64,000 nt of DNA from Enterovirga rhinocerotis (GTDB lineage: Bacteria > Pseudomonadota > Alphaproteobacteria > Rhizobiales > Beijerinckiaceae), in contig NZ_SNZR01000011.1 in NCBI RefSeq assembly GCF_004363955.1, positions 682,001 through 746,000 of the forward strand. Direction: 5' to 3'. Positions 47,997-57,303 of the stretch are shown here, one piece after another. Position 1 is the first letter of the stretch. Each line of letters starts with the position of its first letter. A program made the translations under genes and the position numbers. Under the pieces are notes generated by a model. It did no database searches, was not told the origin of the DNA, and was given only the letters and a program-made list of their open reading frames with translations.

Positions 47997-49199
47997 CTAC
48001 AGCGAGCAGCCGCTCTCGGCGAGGGTGGCGAAGGCCTGCTCGCCTTTGATGGTCGCGAGCTGCTTGTAGTAGTCCCAGGGCTGCTTGGACTCACCCGGCG
48101 ACTTGACCTGGAACAGGTACATGTCGTGCACCATGCGGCCGTTCGGGAGGACCTTGCCGCCCTTCGCAAAGAAGTCGTCGACCGGGAGCTCGCGCAGCTT
48201 CTTGGCGACGGCGTCGGCGTTATCGGTTCCGGCGGCCTGAACGGCCTTCAGGTATTGCAGCACCGAGGAATACGTCCCGGCTTGGACCATGTTCGGCATG
48301 CGGCCCGTCTTCTCGAAGAAGCGCTTCGAGAAGGCCCGCGTCTGATCGTCCATGTCCCAATAGAAACCTTCGGTCAGCACGATGCCCTGGGCGGCCTGAA
48401 GACCGAGGCCGTGGACTTCGGCGAGGGTCAGGAGGAGCGCGGCGAGACGCTGGCCGCCCTGGACGATGCCGAATTCGGCCGCGGCCTTGATCGAGTTGTT
48501 GGTGTCGAGACCGGCATTGGCGAGGCCGACGATCTTCGCCTTCGAGGCTTGGGCCTGGAGGAGGAAGGAGGAGAAGTCGTTGGTGGCGAGCGGATGGCGC
48601 ACGGCGCCCAGCACCTTGCCGCCCTTCGACTTCACGTATTTGGAGACGTCGGCCTCCAACGCGTGACCAAAGGCGTAGTCGGCGGTGAGGAAGAACCAGC
48701 TGTCTCCCCCCGCCTCGACGAGCGACCCGCCCGTGCCGACGGCAAGGGCGCGGGTGTCGTAGGCCCAATGGAAGCCGTAGGGCGTGCAGGCTTTGCCCGT
48801 GAGGTCGGAGGTCGCGGCGCCCGAGACCATCGTGATCTTCTTCTTCTCCAGCGAGAGCTGCTGGATCGCGAGGGCGACCGAGGACGCCGTCAATTCGACG
48901 ATCGCGTCGACGCCATCGTTGTCATACCAGGACCGGGCGATGTTCGAGGCGATGTCGGGCTTGTTCTGGTGGTCTGCCGAGACGATCTCGACGGGTACGT
49001 TCAGGACCTTGCCGCCGAAATCTGCGACCGCCATGCGCGCGGCCTCGGCCGACCACTTGCCGCCGAAATCGGCATAGATGCCCGACTGATCGTTCAGGAC
49101 GCCGATCTTGACGGTGTTCCCGGAGACTTGGGCCTGCGCGGCGAAGGGAGCGAGGACCAGTGCGGTGGCGCCGGCCGCGAGGCCTAGAAGTCGTGACAT
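47997..49199 (-). CDS. Branched-chain-amino-acid-type ABC substrate-binding protein
   Basis: Periplasmic family-6 binding protein of 400 residues. Signal peptide residues 1-23 (LGLAAGATALVLAPFAAQAQ); the mature start VKIGVLNDQSGIYADFGG and DHQNKPDIASNIARSWYDND are typical of the LivK/AmiC/UrtA superfamily. No permease or ATPase genes adjoin, so it is an orphan receptor that must use a shared transporter. It probably binds an amino acid or amide; the formamidase nearby supports an amide, weakly. Confidence 0.92.
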   Translation of the reverse strand: MSRLLGLAAGATALVLAPFAAQAQVSGNTVKIGVLNDQSGIYADFGGKWSAEAARMAVADFGGKVLNVPVEIVSADHQNKPDIASNIARSWYDNDGVDAIVELTASSVALAIQQLSLEKKKITMVSGAATSDLTGKACTPYGFHWAYDTRALAVGTGGSLVEAGGDSWFFLTADYAFGHALEADVSKYVKSKGGKVLGAVRHPLATNDFSSFLLQAQASKAKIVGLANAGLDTNNSIKAAAEFGIVQGGQRLAALLLTLAEVHGLGLQAAQGIVLTEGFYWDMDDQTRAFSKRFFEKTGRMPNMVQAGTYSSVLQYLKAVQAAGTDNADAVAKKLRELPVDDFFAKGGKVLPNGRMVHDMYLFQVKSPGESKQPWDYYKQLATIKGEQAFATLAESGCSL

Positions 49200-49313
49200 A
49201 AGCGTTCCTCGGATTGTTATGCCCGGAGAAAGAGCATCGTCGGAAGGCAAGTCAAGCTGCGGCGTCTTGGCCTTTCGGTGGCCCTCGGGCGCAAACAAAG
49301 CGCGGCCGGCCTG

Positions 49314-50543
49314 CTATCGCCAGACGTTCACATCGGCGGCAAGCTCCACGGCCGATGGATCGCGTTCGGTCGTCACGCCCGGTGCGGACACTGCGAGCCG
49401 TGCGTCCGGTGTCGATGCCGTCTCGCCCTGCGTGTCCAGAAAGCGCGCCGTCGCTTCGGCAAAGACAGGCCCACGGGAGGTCAGCAGCAGCGTTCCGGTC
49501 AGTTCCACGCGGCATGCTTCGACCGGCTCCCCGGTGGTGCAGCGATCGCGGATGATCGCCCAACCCGGCCTTTCGGGGTCCGAGGCGGCCACGATCACGA
49601 AGCCGCGGCGCACGCCGTTCTCGCGGACCAGACAGGGCGCCCGCGCCGAGGCCGGCTGCCAGAGCGTGCAGTCTTCGATCGTCACGCGCTTGTTGATCAG
49701 ATTGGCCCAGCCGCGCAGATAGGCCATGCCCGCGATCGGCTTCGTAGGCGCATCTTGGCTGCCTCCTGCCGATGTCGTGACGACCGAGGGACGCAGGTCG
49801 AGCTTCGGGACAGGGCAGGCGCCCCGGCAACGCAGTTCGAGCGGCATGAGGCCGTCATGCGGTGTCTGGGCGGCGAGGCGCGCGCCGATGCCGGAATCGG
49901 TCATTTCCGCGCGCGAAAGCAGATAGATGCTCGCGAACGGGGTTTCGAAGGTTCGTCGGCGGATCTCGGGAGAGACCCGCATATCGTCGTAATAGGACTG
50001 GAAATCTTGCCTCGTACGCTTCTCGGCCGCAGCAAGGATGCTCGCTGGCACGGGTCGCTTAGGGTTCCAACCGATGATCTTCGGCGGTCCCCAGCGGTGA
50101 ACGCCGAGACGCACCGCGCCGTAGACGGAGCGATCAAGCGCTTTCGCCTTGGCGTCGTATCCGCCGAAGAAGATGACGCTGCACGCGCTCGCACAATACG
50201 AGCCGGAGAGGATCGCCGTTGCGATGCTGTTGCGTTTTACGGATCGTCCGATGGCGAAGGCCTCGGCTGCCACTCCGCCGGGCGATTCCAGCACCAGCAG
50301 CGGATGCATGTTGGACTTGATCCGCTTGGCATCGCGCAGAGCCGCCTGAAAGCGCTTGTGGTCGCCTTGCACGATCTGTCCAGTCGCGAAGATGACGGCT
50401 CGGGGAGGGCTGGAAAGCGCCTTGGTCTCGAACTCCGCTGCGCCGGCAGCGCAGCTTGCAAGGAGCACGCTCACGCCGGCGAAGCCGGCGCCCCACCATC
50501 CGCCCCGCCGACCCTGACGCATTGGGAGATTCCGTCTCGACAA
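49314..50543 (-). CDS. Secreted ClpP/crotonase-fold protein of unknown function
   Basis: A 409-residue exported protein. A Sec-type or lipoprotein signal spans about residues 15-36 (GAGFAGVSVLLASCAAGAA). Residues 45-190 have a ClpP-like fold: IFATGQIVQGDHKRFQAAL, LLVLESPGGVAAEAFAIGR and a serine in SGSYCASACSVIFFGG, the pattern of COG3904-type periplasmic proteins. The C-terminal half is unique and cysteine-containing. The His and Asp partners of a protease triad are not evident, so activity is uncertain. Met8 is an alternative start. Confidence 0.78.
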   Translation of the reverse strand: MSRRNLPMRQGRRGGWWGAGFAGVSVLLASCAAGAAEFETKALSSPPRAVIFATGQIVQGDHKRFQAALRDAKRIKSNMHPLLVLESPGGVAAEAFAIGRSVKRNSIATAILSGSYCASACSVIFFGGYDAKAKALDRSVYGAVRLGVHRWGPPKIIGWNPKRPVPASILAAAEKRTRQDFQSYYDDMRVSPEIRRRTFETPFASIYLLSRAEMTDSGIGARLAAQTPHDGLMPLELRCRGACPVPKLDLRPSVVTTSAGGSQDAPTKPIAGMAYLRGWANLINKRVTIEDCTLWQPASARAPCLVRENGVRRGFVIVAASDPERPGWAIIRDRCTTGEPVEACRVELTGTLLLTSRGPVFAEATARFLDTQGETASTPDARLAVSAPGVTTERDPSAVELAADVNVWR

Positions 50544-50758
50544 GCCGGCTCGAGGAGCATCCCTCGGACCGCCATGGTCACGGTGTAACGAGACGCGACG
50601 ACGCGCGGCAAGCGGAAGTTATGCAAAGGCCGGCATCGCGATCCAGGATCGAACGGCGCCCGACGGCCACAGGTTCATGGCAGGGGCCGGAGCTAGCGTC
50701 ACGCGACGAGCCTGTTTAAGGGTAAGGCAAGGCCAAAAACGGTCGTTTGGGAGGATGC

Positions 50759-51745
50759 ATGAAACGCTGGATGATGGCGGGCGCAATTGCCCTTGGTCTC
50801 GCGGCGCCTGCGCGGGCCGAGGTGTCGGAAGTGACCCTCGGGCAGCAATTCGGTCTTTCGTTCCTGCCCATGATGTACATGGAGAACGCCAAGCTCGTCG
50901 AAAAGCATGCCAAGGCTTTGGGTCTGCCGGAGCCGAAGGTCGTCTGGGCGAAGCTCGCCGGCCCCTCGAACCTCAATGAGGGACTGATCTCCGGTGCGAT
51001 CCAGTTCACGGCTCTTGGAACGCCCTCGATCGGGCTGCTGTGGGATCGGACGCGCGGTGACGTGAAGGGCCTCGTCGCCATCTGCTCGTATCCGCTCTAT
51101 CTCAATACCAAGACGCCGGGTGTGAAGTCGCTCAAGGATTTTGGCCCGAAGGACAAGATCGCCATTCCCTCGGTGAAGGTCTCGACGCAGGCCATCATGC
51201 TGCAGATGCAGGCCGAAAAGGAATTCGGACCCGGCGAGCACTTCAAGATCGACGGCAACACTGTTTCCCTGAGCCATCCCGACGCGATGACGGCTCTGCT
51301 GAGCAACACCGAAGTCACGGCCCATTTCGCCTCCTCGCCCTTCCATGAGGTCGAGAAGAAGGATCCGCGCATCCATACCGTGATGACCTCCTACGAGATC
51401 CTGGGCGGGATGGCGACGGCGGCGACGCTGATCACGAGCGAGCGGTTCAAGAAGGCCAATCCCAAGACCGTACAGGCCGTCGTGAACGCCACGCGGGAGG
51501 CGATCGACTATCTGAACGCCGACAAGAGGCGGGCGGCGGAGCTGTATCTCAAGCTTGCCGGGGGGAAGAACACGGTCGAGGAACTCACCGAGATCATTTC
51601 GGATCCGAATTGGGCCTACACGCTGACCCCCCAGAAGATCGGCAAGACGATCCAGTTCATGAACAGGCTCGGCACCGTGAGGACGCCGGTCAAGGACTGG
51701 AAGGACGTCTTCTTCGCCGAGGCGCACGACCTGCCTGGTGATTGA
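50759..51745 (+). CDS. ABC substrate-binding protein, sulfonate/nitrate type (orphan)
   Basis: Periplasmic NMT1-like receptor of 328 residues. Signal peptide MKRWMMAGAIALGLAAPARA (1-20); the mature protein starts EVSEVTLGQQFGLSFLPMMY, and LKDFGPKDKIAIPSVKVS is typical. GGGAGG lies six bases before the ATG. No ATPase or permease adjoin. It is followed by a strong hairpin and an AtuA-like gene pair, so the ligand may be a small acid degraded by that pair. Confidence 0.88.
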   Translation: MKRWMMAGAIALGLAAPARAEVSEVTLGQQFGLSFLPMMYMENAKLVEKHAKALGLPEPKVVWAKLAGPSNLNEGLISGAIQFTALGTPSIGLLWDRTRGDVKGLVAICSYPLYLNTKTPGVKSLKDFGPKDKIAIPSVKVSTQAIMLQMQAEKEFGPGEHFKIDGNTVSLSHPDAMTALLSNTEVTAHFASSPFHEVEKKDPRIHTVMTSYEILGGMATAATLITSERFKKANPKTVQAVVNATREAIDYLNADKRRAAELYLKLAGGKNTVEELTEIISDPNWAYTLTPQKIGKTIQFMNRLGTVRTPVKDWKDVFFAEAHDLPGD

Positions 51746-51765
51746 GCCACGAACGGCACAGGATC

Positions 51766-51802
51766 GCACCCGGTCCCTGCCTTGCAGGCAGGGACCGGGT
51801 GC
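51766..51802 (+). terminator. 17-bp perfect hairpin between binding protein and AtuA-like gene
   Basis: Arms at 51766-51782 and 51786-51802 (core CCCGGTCCCTGCC / GGCAGGGACCGGG) pair perfectly around a TGC loop. No T-run follows. It may be a terminator, a processing site or an mRNA stabiliser that sets unequal expression of the receptor and the next gene. Confidence 0.55.
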
Positions 51803-51826
51803 GCGTTGCGAGTATAGGGAGCCTTC

Positions 51827-53152
51827 ATGCTGAGAATTGGGTGTGGTGCCGGCTTTTCCGCCGATCGTCTTGGGCCTGCCTGCGACTTGGTCGAAAAGGG
51901 GCGGCTCGATTTCATCATCTTCGAATGCGTCGGCGAGCGGACCTTGGCCTTCGGCCATCGGGACCGGCGGGCGAACCCGAAGAAGGGTTACAATGCCCAG
52001 CTCGAAGCACGCATGAGGAAGATTCTGCCGCTCTGCCGAGCGCACGGCACGCGGCTCGTCACGAATATGGGCGTCGCCAATCCGAAGGCGGCGGCCGAGG
52101 CGACGATCGCACTCGCCCGGTCGCTTGGGCTTGCGGGACTGAGGGTCGCCTATATCGAGGGCGACGAGGTGACGGATATCCTCGGCCCCGACACCCCCCT
52201 GTGGGAGGGCGGAACGCTGGCCGAGGTCGGATTGCCCCTCGCCGGCGCGAATGCCTATCTCGGGTCCGATGCCCTGTTGCCGGCGCTGGAGGCTGGCGCA
52301 GACGTCGTGATCGCCGGCCGGGTCGCTGACCCGGCGCTGGTCGTCGCGCCGCTGCGGCACCACTATGGCTGGACGGAAGACGACTGGGAGAAGCTCGGCG
52401 CCGGCACGGTCGCCGGCCATCTCCTCGAATGCGGCATGCAGATCACGGGCGGGTATTTCGCCGATCCCGGCCGCAAGGACGTGCCCCGTCTTGCCCAGTG
52501 CGGTTTCCCGATCGCCGAGATCGGCGAAGGTGGCGACTTCGTCATCACGAAGCTGGACGAGGCCGGTGGCATGGTGACGAGCCGCACCGTCAAGGAGCAG
52601 CTGCTCTACGAGGTGCACGATCCGTCGTCCTATTTCACGCCCGATGTCGTCGCCGATTTCAGCGGCGTCGCGGTCGAAGAGGTCGGTCCGGACCGCATCC
52701 GGCTGTCAGGCGGGACGGGCCGGGAGCGGCCGCGCGACCTCAAGGTGACGGTCGGGTTCGACGGCGGCTACCTCGCAGAGGCGGGGATCAGCTATGCCGG
52801 GCCGAACGCGGTCGCGCGAGCGGGCCTCGCCCGCGATGTGCTGGACGAGCGGCTGAGCGACATCCTCGGCAATGACGCGAAACTCAGGCTCGACCTGATC
52901 GGCGTGTCGTCCCTGCACGGGACCGCCACCGAGTACCCATCCGATTCGCAGGACATCCGCGTTCGGGCGGCGATGCGTTCGACAGACCGTGAGAAGGCCG
53001 AGCAGGTGCTTTGGGAGGTCGAATCTCTGCTCTGCTGCGGCCCCGCCGGAGGCGGAGGATATCGCGGCGCGATCACCCCCTCCGTCGTCACCTATTCCGC
53101 CTCGATCGGGCGGGATCGGGTGTCGCCCCGCTTCGAGATCCTGGAGGCCTGA
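51827..53152 (+). CDS. AtuA-like protein (acyclic terpene utilisation family, DUF1446)
   Basis: A 441-residue cytoplasmic protein with the DUF1446/AtuA opening LRIGCGAGFSADRLGPACDL, then RLVTNMGVANPKAAAE, ADVVIAGRVADPALVVAPL and QLLYEVHDPSSYFTPDVV. AtuA is required for citronellol/geraniol catabolism in Pseudomonas, but its reaction is not defined, and relatives occur widely in other acid-degradation clusters. Its stop overlaps the next start (TGATG), so the two form a translationally coupled pair, as in many AtuA clusters. Confidence 0.9.
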   Translation: MLRIGCGAGFSADRLGPACDLVEKGRLDFIIFECVGERTLAFGHRDRRANPKKGYNAQLEARMRKILPLCRAHGTRLVTNMGVANPKAAAEATIALARSLGLAGLRVAYIEGDEVTDILGPDTPLWEGGTLAEVGLPLAGANAYLGSDALLPALEAGADVVIAGRVADPALVVAPLRHHYGWTEDDWEKLGAGTVAGHLLECGMQITGGYFADPGRKDVPRLAQCGFPIAEIGEGGDFVITKLDEAGGMVTSRTVKEQLLYEVHDPSSYFTPDVVADFSGVAVEEVGPDRIRLSGGTGRERPRDLKVTVGFDGGYLAEAGISYAGPNAVARAGLARDVLDERLSDILGNDAKLRLDLIGVSSLHGTATEYPSDSQDIRVRAAMRSTDREKAEQVLWEVESLLCCGPAGGGGYRGAITPSVVTYSASIGRDRVSPRFEILEA

Positions 53153-53454
53153 TGCCCCGCCTGTATGACATCGCGCACGCACGGGCGGGCGACAAAGGCG
53201 ACACCTCGAGCGTCGCCGTCTTTGCCTATGATCCGAAGGACTACCCGGCCATCAAGTCCGCTCTCACGCCTGAGCGGGTGAAGGCGGCCTTTCCCGAACT
53301 CATCCGCGGGGAGGTCGTGCGCTACGACCTGGACCATCTGCATGCGGTGAACCTCGTCATGCGCTCATCGCTCGAGGGTGGCGTGAACACCTCCCTCAAC
53401 CTGGATTCGCACGGCAAGTCCTGGAGCTTTCTCATCCTCGGTCTCGAGGTGTGA
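53152..53454 (+). CDS. AtuA-associated small protein
   Basis: A 100-residue protein with YDIAHARAGDKGDTSSVAVF at the N terminus and NLVMRSSLEGGVNTSLNLDS near the end, the standard small partner encoded after DUF1446/AtuA genes and sometimes fused to them. It probably forms one enzyme with the preceding protein. Start and stop overlap (TGATG) ensures equal synthesis. Confidence 0.88.
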   Translation: MPRLYDIAHARAGDKGDTSSVAVFAYDPKDYPAIKSALTPERVKAAFPELIRGEVVRYDLDHLHAVNLVMRSSLEGGVNTSLNLDSHGKSWSFLILGLEV

Positions 53455-53475
53455 GACGTTCGTCCTGAACGGGCG

Positions 53476-53506
53476 GCGCGCTGTCGACCACGAGGCGACA
53501 GCGCGC
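53476..53506. terminator. Bidirectional hairpin between convergent genes
   Basis: Eleven-base perfect arms GCGCGCTGTCG and CGACAGCGCGC flank a nine-base loop between the AtuA-associated gene and the convergent ppa gene. No T-run is seen. Confidence 0.55.
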
Positions 53507-53523
53507 TCAACGGGCCTCGAGCG

Positions 53524-54066
53524 TCACGCTTTGGCGCTTTGTTCCTTGGCCCGGTTGATACCCTCGACGATGAGGGAGGCTGCCTCTTCGGCATCGCCCC
53601 AGCGCAGGATCTTCACCCATTTCCCCGTTTCGAGGTCCTTGTAGTGGGCGAAGAAGTGCTCGATCTGGTGGAGCGTGATCTCCGGCAGATCCTTGTATGA
53701 GACGACCTTCTCGTAGCGCCGCGTGAGCTTCGTGCTTGGCACCGCGATGATCTTCTCGTCCTGGCCGCCATCATCCTCCATCAGCAGTACGCCGACGGGC
53801 CTGACGTTGATGATCGCGCCGGGAACGATCGCGCGGGTGTTCGCCACGAGGACGTCGCAGGGGTCACCGTCGCCGGACAGCGTATGCGGGATGAAGCCGT
53901 AATTTCCAGGGTAGCGCATGGACGTGTAGAGGAAGCGGTCGACGACCAGCGTGCCGGCCTCCTTGTCCATCTCGTACTTGATGGGTTCGCCGCCGATCGG
54001 CACCTCGACGACGACGTTGATGTCGTGAGGCGGGTTCTTGCCGATCGGGATCGCGTCGAGACGCAT
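53524..54066 (-). CDS. ppa: Inorganic pyrophosphatase
   Basis: Family I soluble pyrophosphatase of 180 residues, hydrolysing PPi released by biosynthesis. The signature [11 protein letters not shown] carries the metal-binding aspartates; [20 protein letters not shown] and [11 protein letters not shown] are also diagnostic. ATG 54066 gives the standard N terminus [20 protein letters not shown]. It stands alone. Confidence 0.96.
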   Translation of the reverse strand: MRLDAIPIGKNPPHDINVVVEVPIGGEPIKYEMDKEAGTLVVDRFLYTSMRYPGNYGFIPHTLSGDGDPCDVLVANTRAIVPGAIINVRPVGVLLMEDDGGQDEKIIAVPSTKLTRRYEKVVSYKDLPEITLHQIEHFFAHYKDLETGKWVKILRWGDAEEAASLIVEGINRAKEQSAKA

Positions 54067-54188
54067 GCTTTTGCTCCGGTTCCGATCGCCCGCTGTAGCG
54101 ATGCGCCGCGCTTCGAACAAGGCGAGCGAGCTGCATCCTGGGAACCGTTTTCGACCCGACCGCGATCCGACAGCGCTGTGGAAGTGCC

Positions 54189-54695
54189 TCAGCGGTACAG
54201 AAAACAGCTTTTGGACAGCGTCGTGCCGCCGAAGCGCTCGTTGCTCTCGGCGATCAGCCGGCCCCCCATGCTCCGGTAGAATCCGCAGGCCCGATCGTTA
54301 TCGGACAGGCACCACACGGCAACGCGCTTCGCTCCACGATCGGAGAGATCGTTACGGACGGCATTGAAGAGACGCTTGCCGAAGCCCAGTCCCTGGTATT
54401 CCGGCGCGAGGTAGAGTTCGTCGATCTCCCCATCCGCGGGCAGGGACCTGTCGCGGCAGCGACCGTAGGCGACATATCCCGCCACGCGGTCGCCCACGTC
54501 GAGGACGACGAGGGGCCGGCCGCGCCCGATGGTCTGGAGCCACCAGCGGGGTCCCCGGCGGCTGATCATGCGCTCGAGCGTGATCGCGGGCAGGATGCCC
54601 TGATAGGTCTCCCGCCAGGTGTTGTCGAAGACACCGGAGAGATCGTTCGCGTCCTCCGACCGGGCGCGACGGATGCTGATCGTGATCGCAGTCAT
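54189..54695 (-). CDS. GNAT-family N-acetyltransferase
   Basis: Acetyl-CoA-dependent acetyltransferase of 168 residues. The acetyl-CoA-binding motif is [18 protein letters not shown] (Q/RxxGxG/A type) near residue 93, followed by [20 protein letters not shown]. The acceptor is unknown. ATG 54695 gives the normal length. It lies alone between ppa and a divergent phosphatase gene. Confidence 0.9.
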   Translation of the reverse strand: MTAITISIRRARSEDANDLSGVFDNTWRETYQGILPAITLERMISRRGPRWWLQTIGRGRPLVVLDVGDRVAGYVAYGRCRDRSLPADGEIDELYLAPEYQGLGFGKRLFNAVRNDLSDRGAKRVAVWCLSDNDRACGFYRSMGGRLIAESNERFGGTTLSKSCFLYR

Positions 54696-54914
54696 GGGCC
54701 TGTCCGCACCCTCTCCGACGTGAGACCGTGAACTCGACAATGTCCTCCTGCCCCGAGCAAGTCCAAGGCCAGCCAGGGCGGCTTCCCCAACGAAACACCC
54801 AACCCTGTCGCCATTGCGGCACAGCCGCGCCTTGTTGCCCGGTCTGGACGCGGCTGGTAAAGCCGGAGGCCCAGGCGCGAGACTACGACGCCTCACCGTC
54901 ATCGTCCGGTCAGC

Positions 54915-55637
54915 GTGCTTAACAGACTCTTAAAGCCAGAAGTGAGATATGCGCGTCGGATGGCGCGCATCGCCCGTTGGGACCGCGAGCTCGGCGGCCC
55001 GCTCGATCGCGTGCGGGCGTGGACGAACATGCTGTTCGTCGATCACGGCATCCTGCGGCTGATCTATCCCAATCGAGGGCGGGTCTCGAAGGAGCTGTGG
55101 CGCTCCTCCCAGCCCAGCCCCGGCCAGGTCGCCTGGTTCGCGAAGGCCGGCGGCAAGACGATCGTCAACCTGCGCGGCGGGCGCGAGCATGGCTCCTGGC
55201 CGCTCGAGCGGGACGCCTGCCGCCGTCACGGCATCGTGCTCAAGGATCTCGTCCTGCGGTCGCGGGAGGCGCCGGATCGCGAGACGCTGCTCGGTCTGAG
55301 ACGCTTCTTCGAGGACCTCGAATACCCCGCGCTCGTCCACTGCAAGTCGGGCGCCGATCGGGCCGGATTGTTCGCGGCCCTGTTCCGGATCGTCCGAGAG
55401 GGAGCCAGCGTCGCGGAGGCCCGGCGCGAGCTCGGCCCGCGCTACGGGCATTTCCGCCACGCCAAGACCGGCATCCTCGACGCGTTCCTCGATACCTATG
55501 AGCGGGAGGGAGAGAGCCAGGGGCTCTCCTTCGAGGCCTGGGTCAGGGACGTCTATGATCCCGAGGCGCTGACGCGATCCTTCAGGCCGAGCCTGTGGTC
55601 GACCTTGATGGCCGATCGCCTGCTGCGGCGGGAATAG
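54915..55637 (+). CDS. Dual-specificity/tyrosine phosphatase-like protein
   Basis: A 240-residue protein with the CX5R active site HCKSGADRAG (Cys143, Arg149), preceded by WRSSQPSPGQVAWFAKAGGK and TIVNLRGG, as in bacterial DSP-type phosphatases (COG2365-like). It probably dephosphorylates protein tyrosine or a phospholipid head group. GTG 54915 is used; ATG at 54960 is an alternative. It lies 11 bases upstream of the isochorismatase-like gene and may be co-transcribed. Confidence 0.85.
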   Translation: MLNRLLKPEVRYARRMARIARWDRELGGPLDRVRAWTNMLFVDHGILRLIYPNRGRVSKELWRSSQPSPGQVAWFAKAGGKTIVNLRGGREHGSWPLERDACRRHGIVLKDLVLRSREAPDRETLLGLRRFFEDLEYPALVHCKSGADRAGLFAALFRIVREGASVAEARRELGPRYGHFRHAKTGILDAFLDTYEREGESQGLSFEAWVRDVYDPEALTRSFRPSLWSTLMADRLLRRE

Positions 55638-55648
55638 CGGAGCGCGCC

Positions 55649-56185
55649 ATGAGCCTCGCCGATCGCAGCGCCTCGCTTCTTCTTCTGGTGGATTTCCAGG
55701 AGCGGCTGATGCCGGCGATCGCGGCGGGAGGGGAGCGGGTCGCGCAGGCTGCTAAGCTCGTCGCCGCCGCCGGATTGCTCGACGTCCCGATCGTGTACAC
55801 CGAGCACAATCCCACCCGGATCGGGCCGACGGTGCCTGCGCTTGCGCCGCCTGAAGGCGCGCGCGTTGTCGCCAAGATGACCTTCGACGCTTGGGCGACC
55901 GATGCGGTCCGGGCGGTCGTTCCGGCGGACCGCGAGATCATCGTCGCAGGTTGCGAGGCGCATGTGTGCGTGCTCCAGACCGTGCTCGGGCTCCTCGCCG
56001 ACGGGCGTTCGGTGAAGGTCGTCCGGGACGCGGTCGGATCGCGCCGCGAGGACAGTCGCGACGCCGCCATCGCGCGCATGGCCGCGCATGGCGCAGACGT
56101 CGTCACCGCCGAGATGGTCGTGTTTGAGTGGCTCCGCAGTGCCGAGCACCCGCGCTTCCGCGAGGCTCTTGCTCTGATCAAGTAG
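55649..56185 (+). CDS. Isochorismatase-family hydrolase
   Basis: Cysteine hydrolase of 178 residues. The catalytic Asp15 is in LLLVDFQERLMPAI, the Lys in VVAKMTFDA and the nucleophile Cys in EIIVAGCEAHVCVLQT. Members hydrolyse nicotinamide, isochorismate or small amides; this one matches the YcaC/cysteine-hydrolase group by length. AGCGGAGCGCG precedes the ATG. Substrate unknown. Confidence 0.9.
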   Translation: MSLADRSASLLLLVDFQERLMPAIAAGGERVAQAAKLVAAAGLLDVPIVYTEHNPTRIGPTVPALAPPEGARVVAKMTFDAWATDAVRAVVPADREIIVAGCEAHVCVLQTVLGLLADGRSVKVVRDAVGSRREDSRDAAIARMAAHGADVVTAEMVVFEWLRSAEHPRFREALALIK

Positions 56186-56328
56186 AGCCTCGGGCCAACA
56201 GATTATAATTTCTATCGATCACGCCGTCTTTTGGCCACATGCTTGGGGACAAAGGAGCTTCGCCTTGATCCTGTGATCCCAGGACGGACCCGGTTGTCGG
56301 GCCGTGCTTCTTGCGTTGGAGGACCGGC

Positions 56329-57039
56329 ATGCCGCGCACGGCATTGCTCATCGGAGCCGCAATCGTCGGGACCCTGACGACATTCTCGGCCTGGACGGGC
56401 GGCACGGGTCTCGGAATTGGCCCGGCAGATGCCGCCCAGCACGAGACGCGCAAGAAGACGGGCAGCCGTTGGGCAGCCCGTAAGGCCGTTCGAGGCGCCG
56501 CCAGGCGCGGGGGAGGGCATGCGCGGCGCGGCCGGGCCGCCCAGCGGCGATCGCCTTCCGTCGCGTCTCCGCCCTCGGAGCGGAACGTCGCTGCGACCAC
56601 CGCAGGGGCCACCCTCGCAATCGAGACGGGCACCGTGGCTCCGCCGCCACCGCTCCCGCCGTCCCTCTCCGGACCCGATACCACGACGGGGTCGATCACT
56701 AGGTCGGCCGAGACGATCGTGCGGCACGCGTCGGATCTTCCTCCGCCGGATCGGGTGATCGCGACGGCCTCGATCGGTCTCCTCCATCCGACGCCCGGTC
56801 TCGACAAGATGCGGACCGGCCTCGAGGAGCGCGCCCGCGCGATCCGCGCCGCGACCCATCCTCTCGCGCTTCCGCTTCCCGAGCCTGCGCCGGCGGCCCG
56901 CATGGTAGCGCGGTCGATCACCTTCGATCTCGCCAGGGGAGAGCGCACGATCGTCTTCGAGAATGGCGAGACGATCACGGCACCTTTCGACCGCACGATG
57001 GCGTCGGATCTCACGGGCTTCAACGCCGCGCCTCGCTGA
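56329..57039 (+). CDS. Secreted hypothetical protein, basic and proline-rich
   Basis: A 236-residue exported protein with a signal peptide at 1-34 (LLIGAAIVGTLTTFSAWTGG, ending ADA). An Arg/Ala/Gly-rich basic stretch (about 40-75), a Pro-rich linker (APPPPLPPSLSGP) and a conserved-looking end, MVARSITFDLARGERTIVFE, follow. GGAGG lies seven bases before the ATG. I do not recognise it; basic periplasmic proteins of this kind may bind the envelope or DNA. Confidence 0.65.
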   Translation: MPRTALLIGAAIVGTLTTFSAWTGGTGLGIGPADAAQHETRKKTGSRWAARKAVRGAARRGGGHARRGRAAQRRSPSVASPPSERNVAATTAGATLAIETGTVAPPPPLPPSLSGPDTTTGSITRSAETIVRHASDLPPPDRVIATASIGLLHPTPGLDKMRTGLEERARAIRAATHPLALPLPEPAPAARMVARSITFDLARGERTIVFENGETITAPFDRTMASDLTGFNAAPR

Positions 57040-57057
57040 GGCCCGTCCCGGGAGGCC

Positions 57058-57240
57058 TCAGATCGGACGGCCGCCCGCCGCTCGGCGCATCGCGGCGCAG
57101 ATATCCGTGCTGATCCTGTCCAGATGGCCGCAGGCGTGGGTCAGATACCAGTCGCGCACGACCGGTTGAGACGGGGCGACGACCATCGCGACAAGAACGA
57201 AGATGCCAAGAAGCCCGATGAGGGCAAGGATCATGCGCAT
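57058..57240 (-). CDS. Small membrane-anchored hypothetical protein
   Basis: A 60-residue protein: one N-terminal helix MILALIGLLGIFVLVAMVVA (2-21) and a short exported tail with two cysteines (HACGHLDRISTDICAAMRR). It converges on the preceding gene. Short length and a clear helix make it a plausible real gene; function unknown. Confidence 0.55.
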   Translation of the reverse strand: MRMILALIGLLGIFVLVAMVVAPSQPVVRDWYLTHACGHLDRISTDICAAMRRAAGGRPI

Positions 57241-57303
57241 GGGGCCTGCCGAGTGGCTTCGCTACGTCGGCAATACGAATGCCGAGATCCCATTCCGGTT
57301 CCG

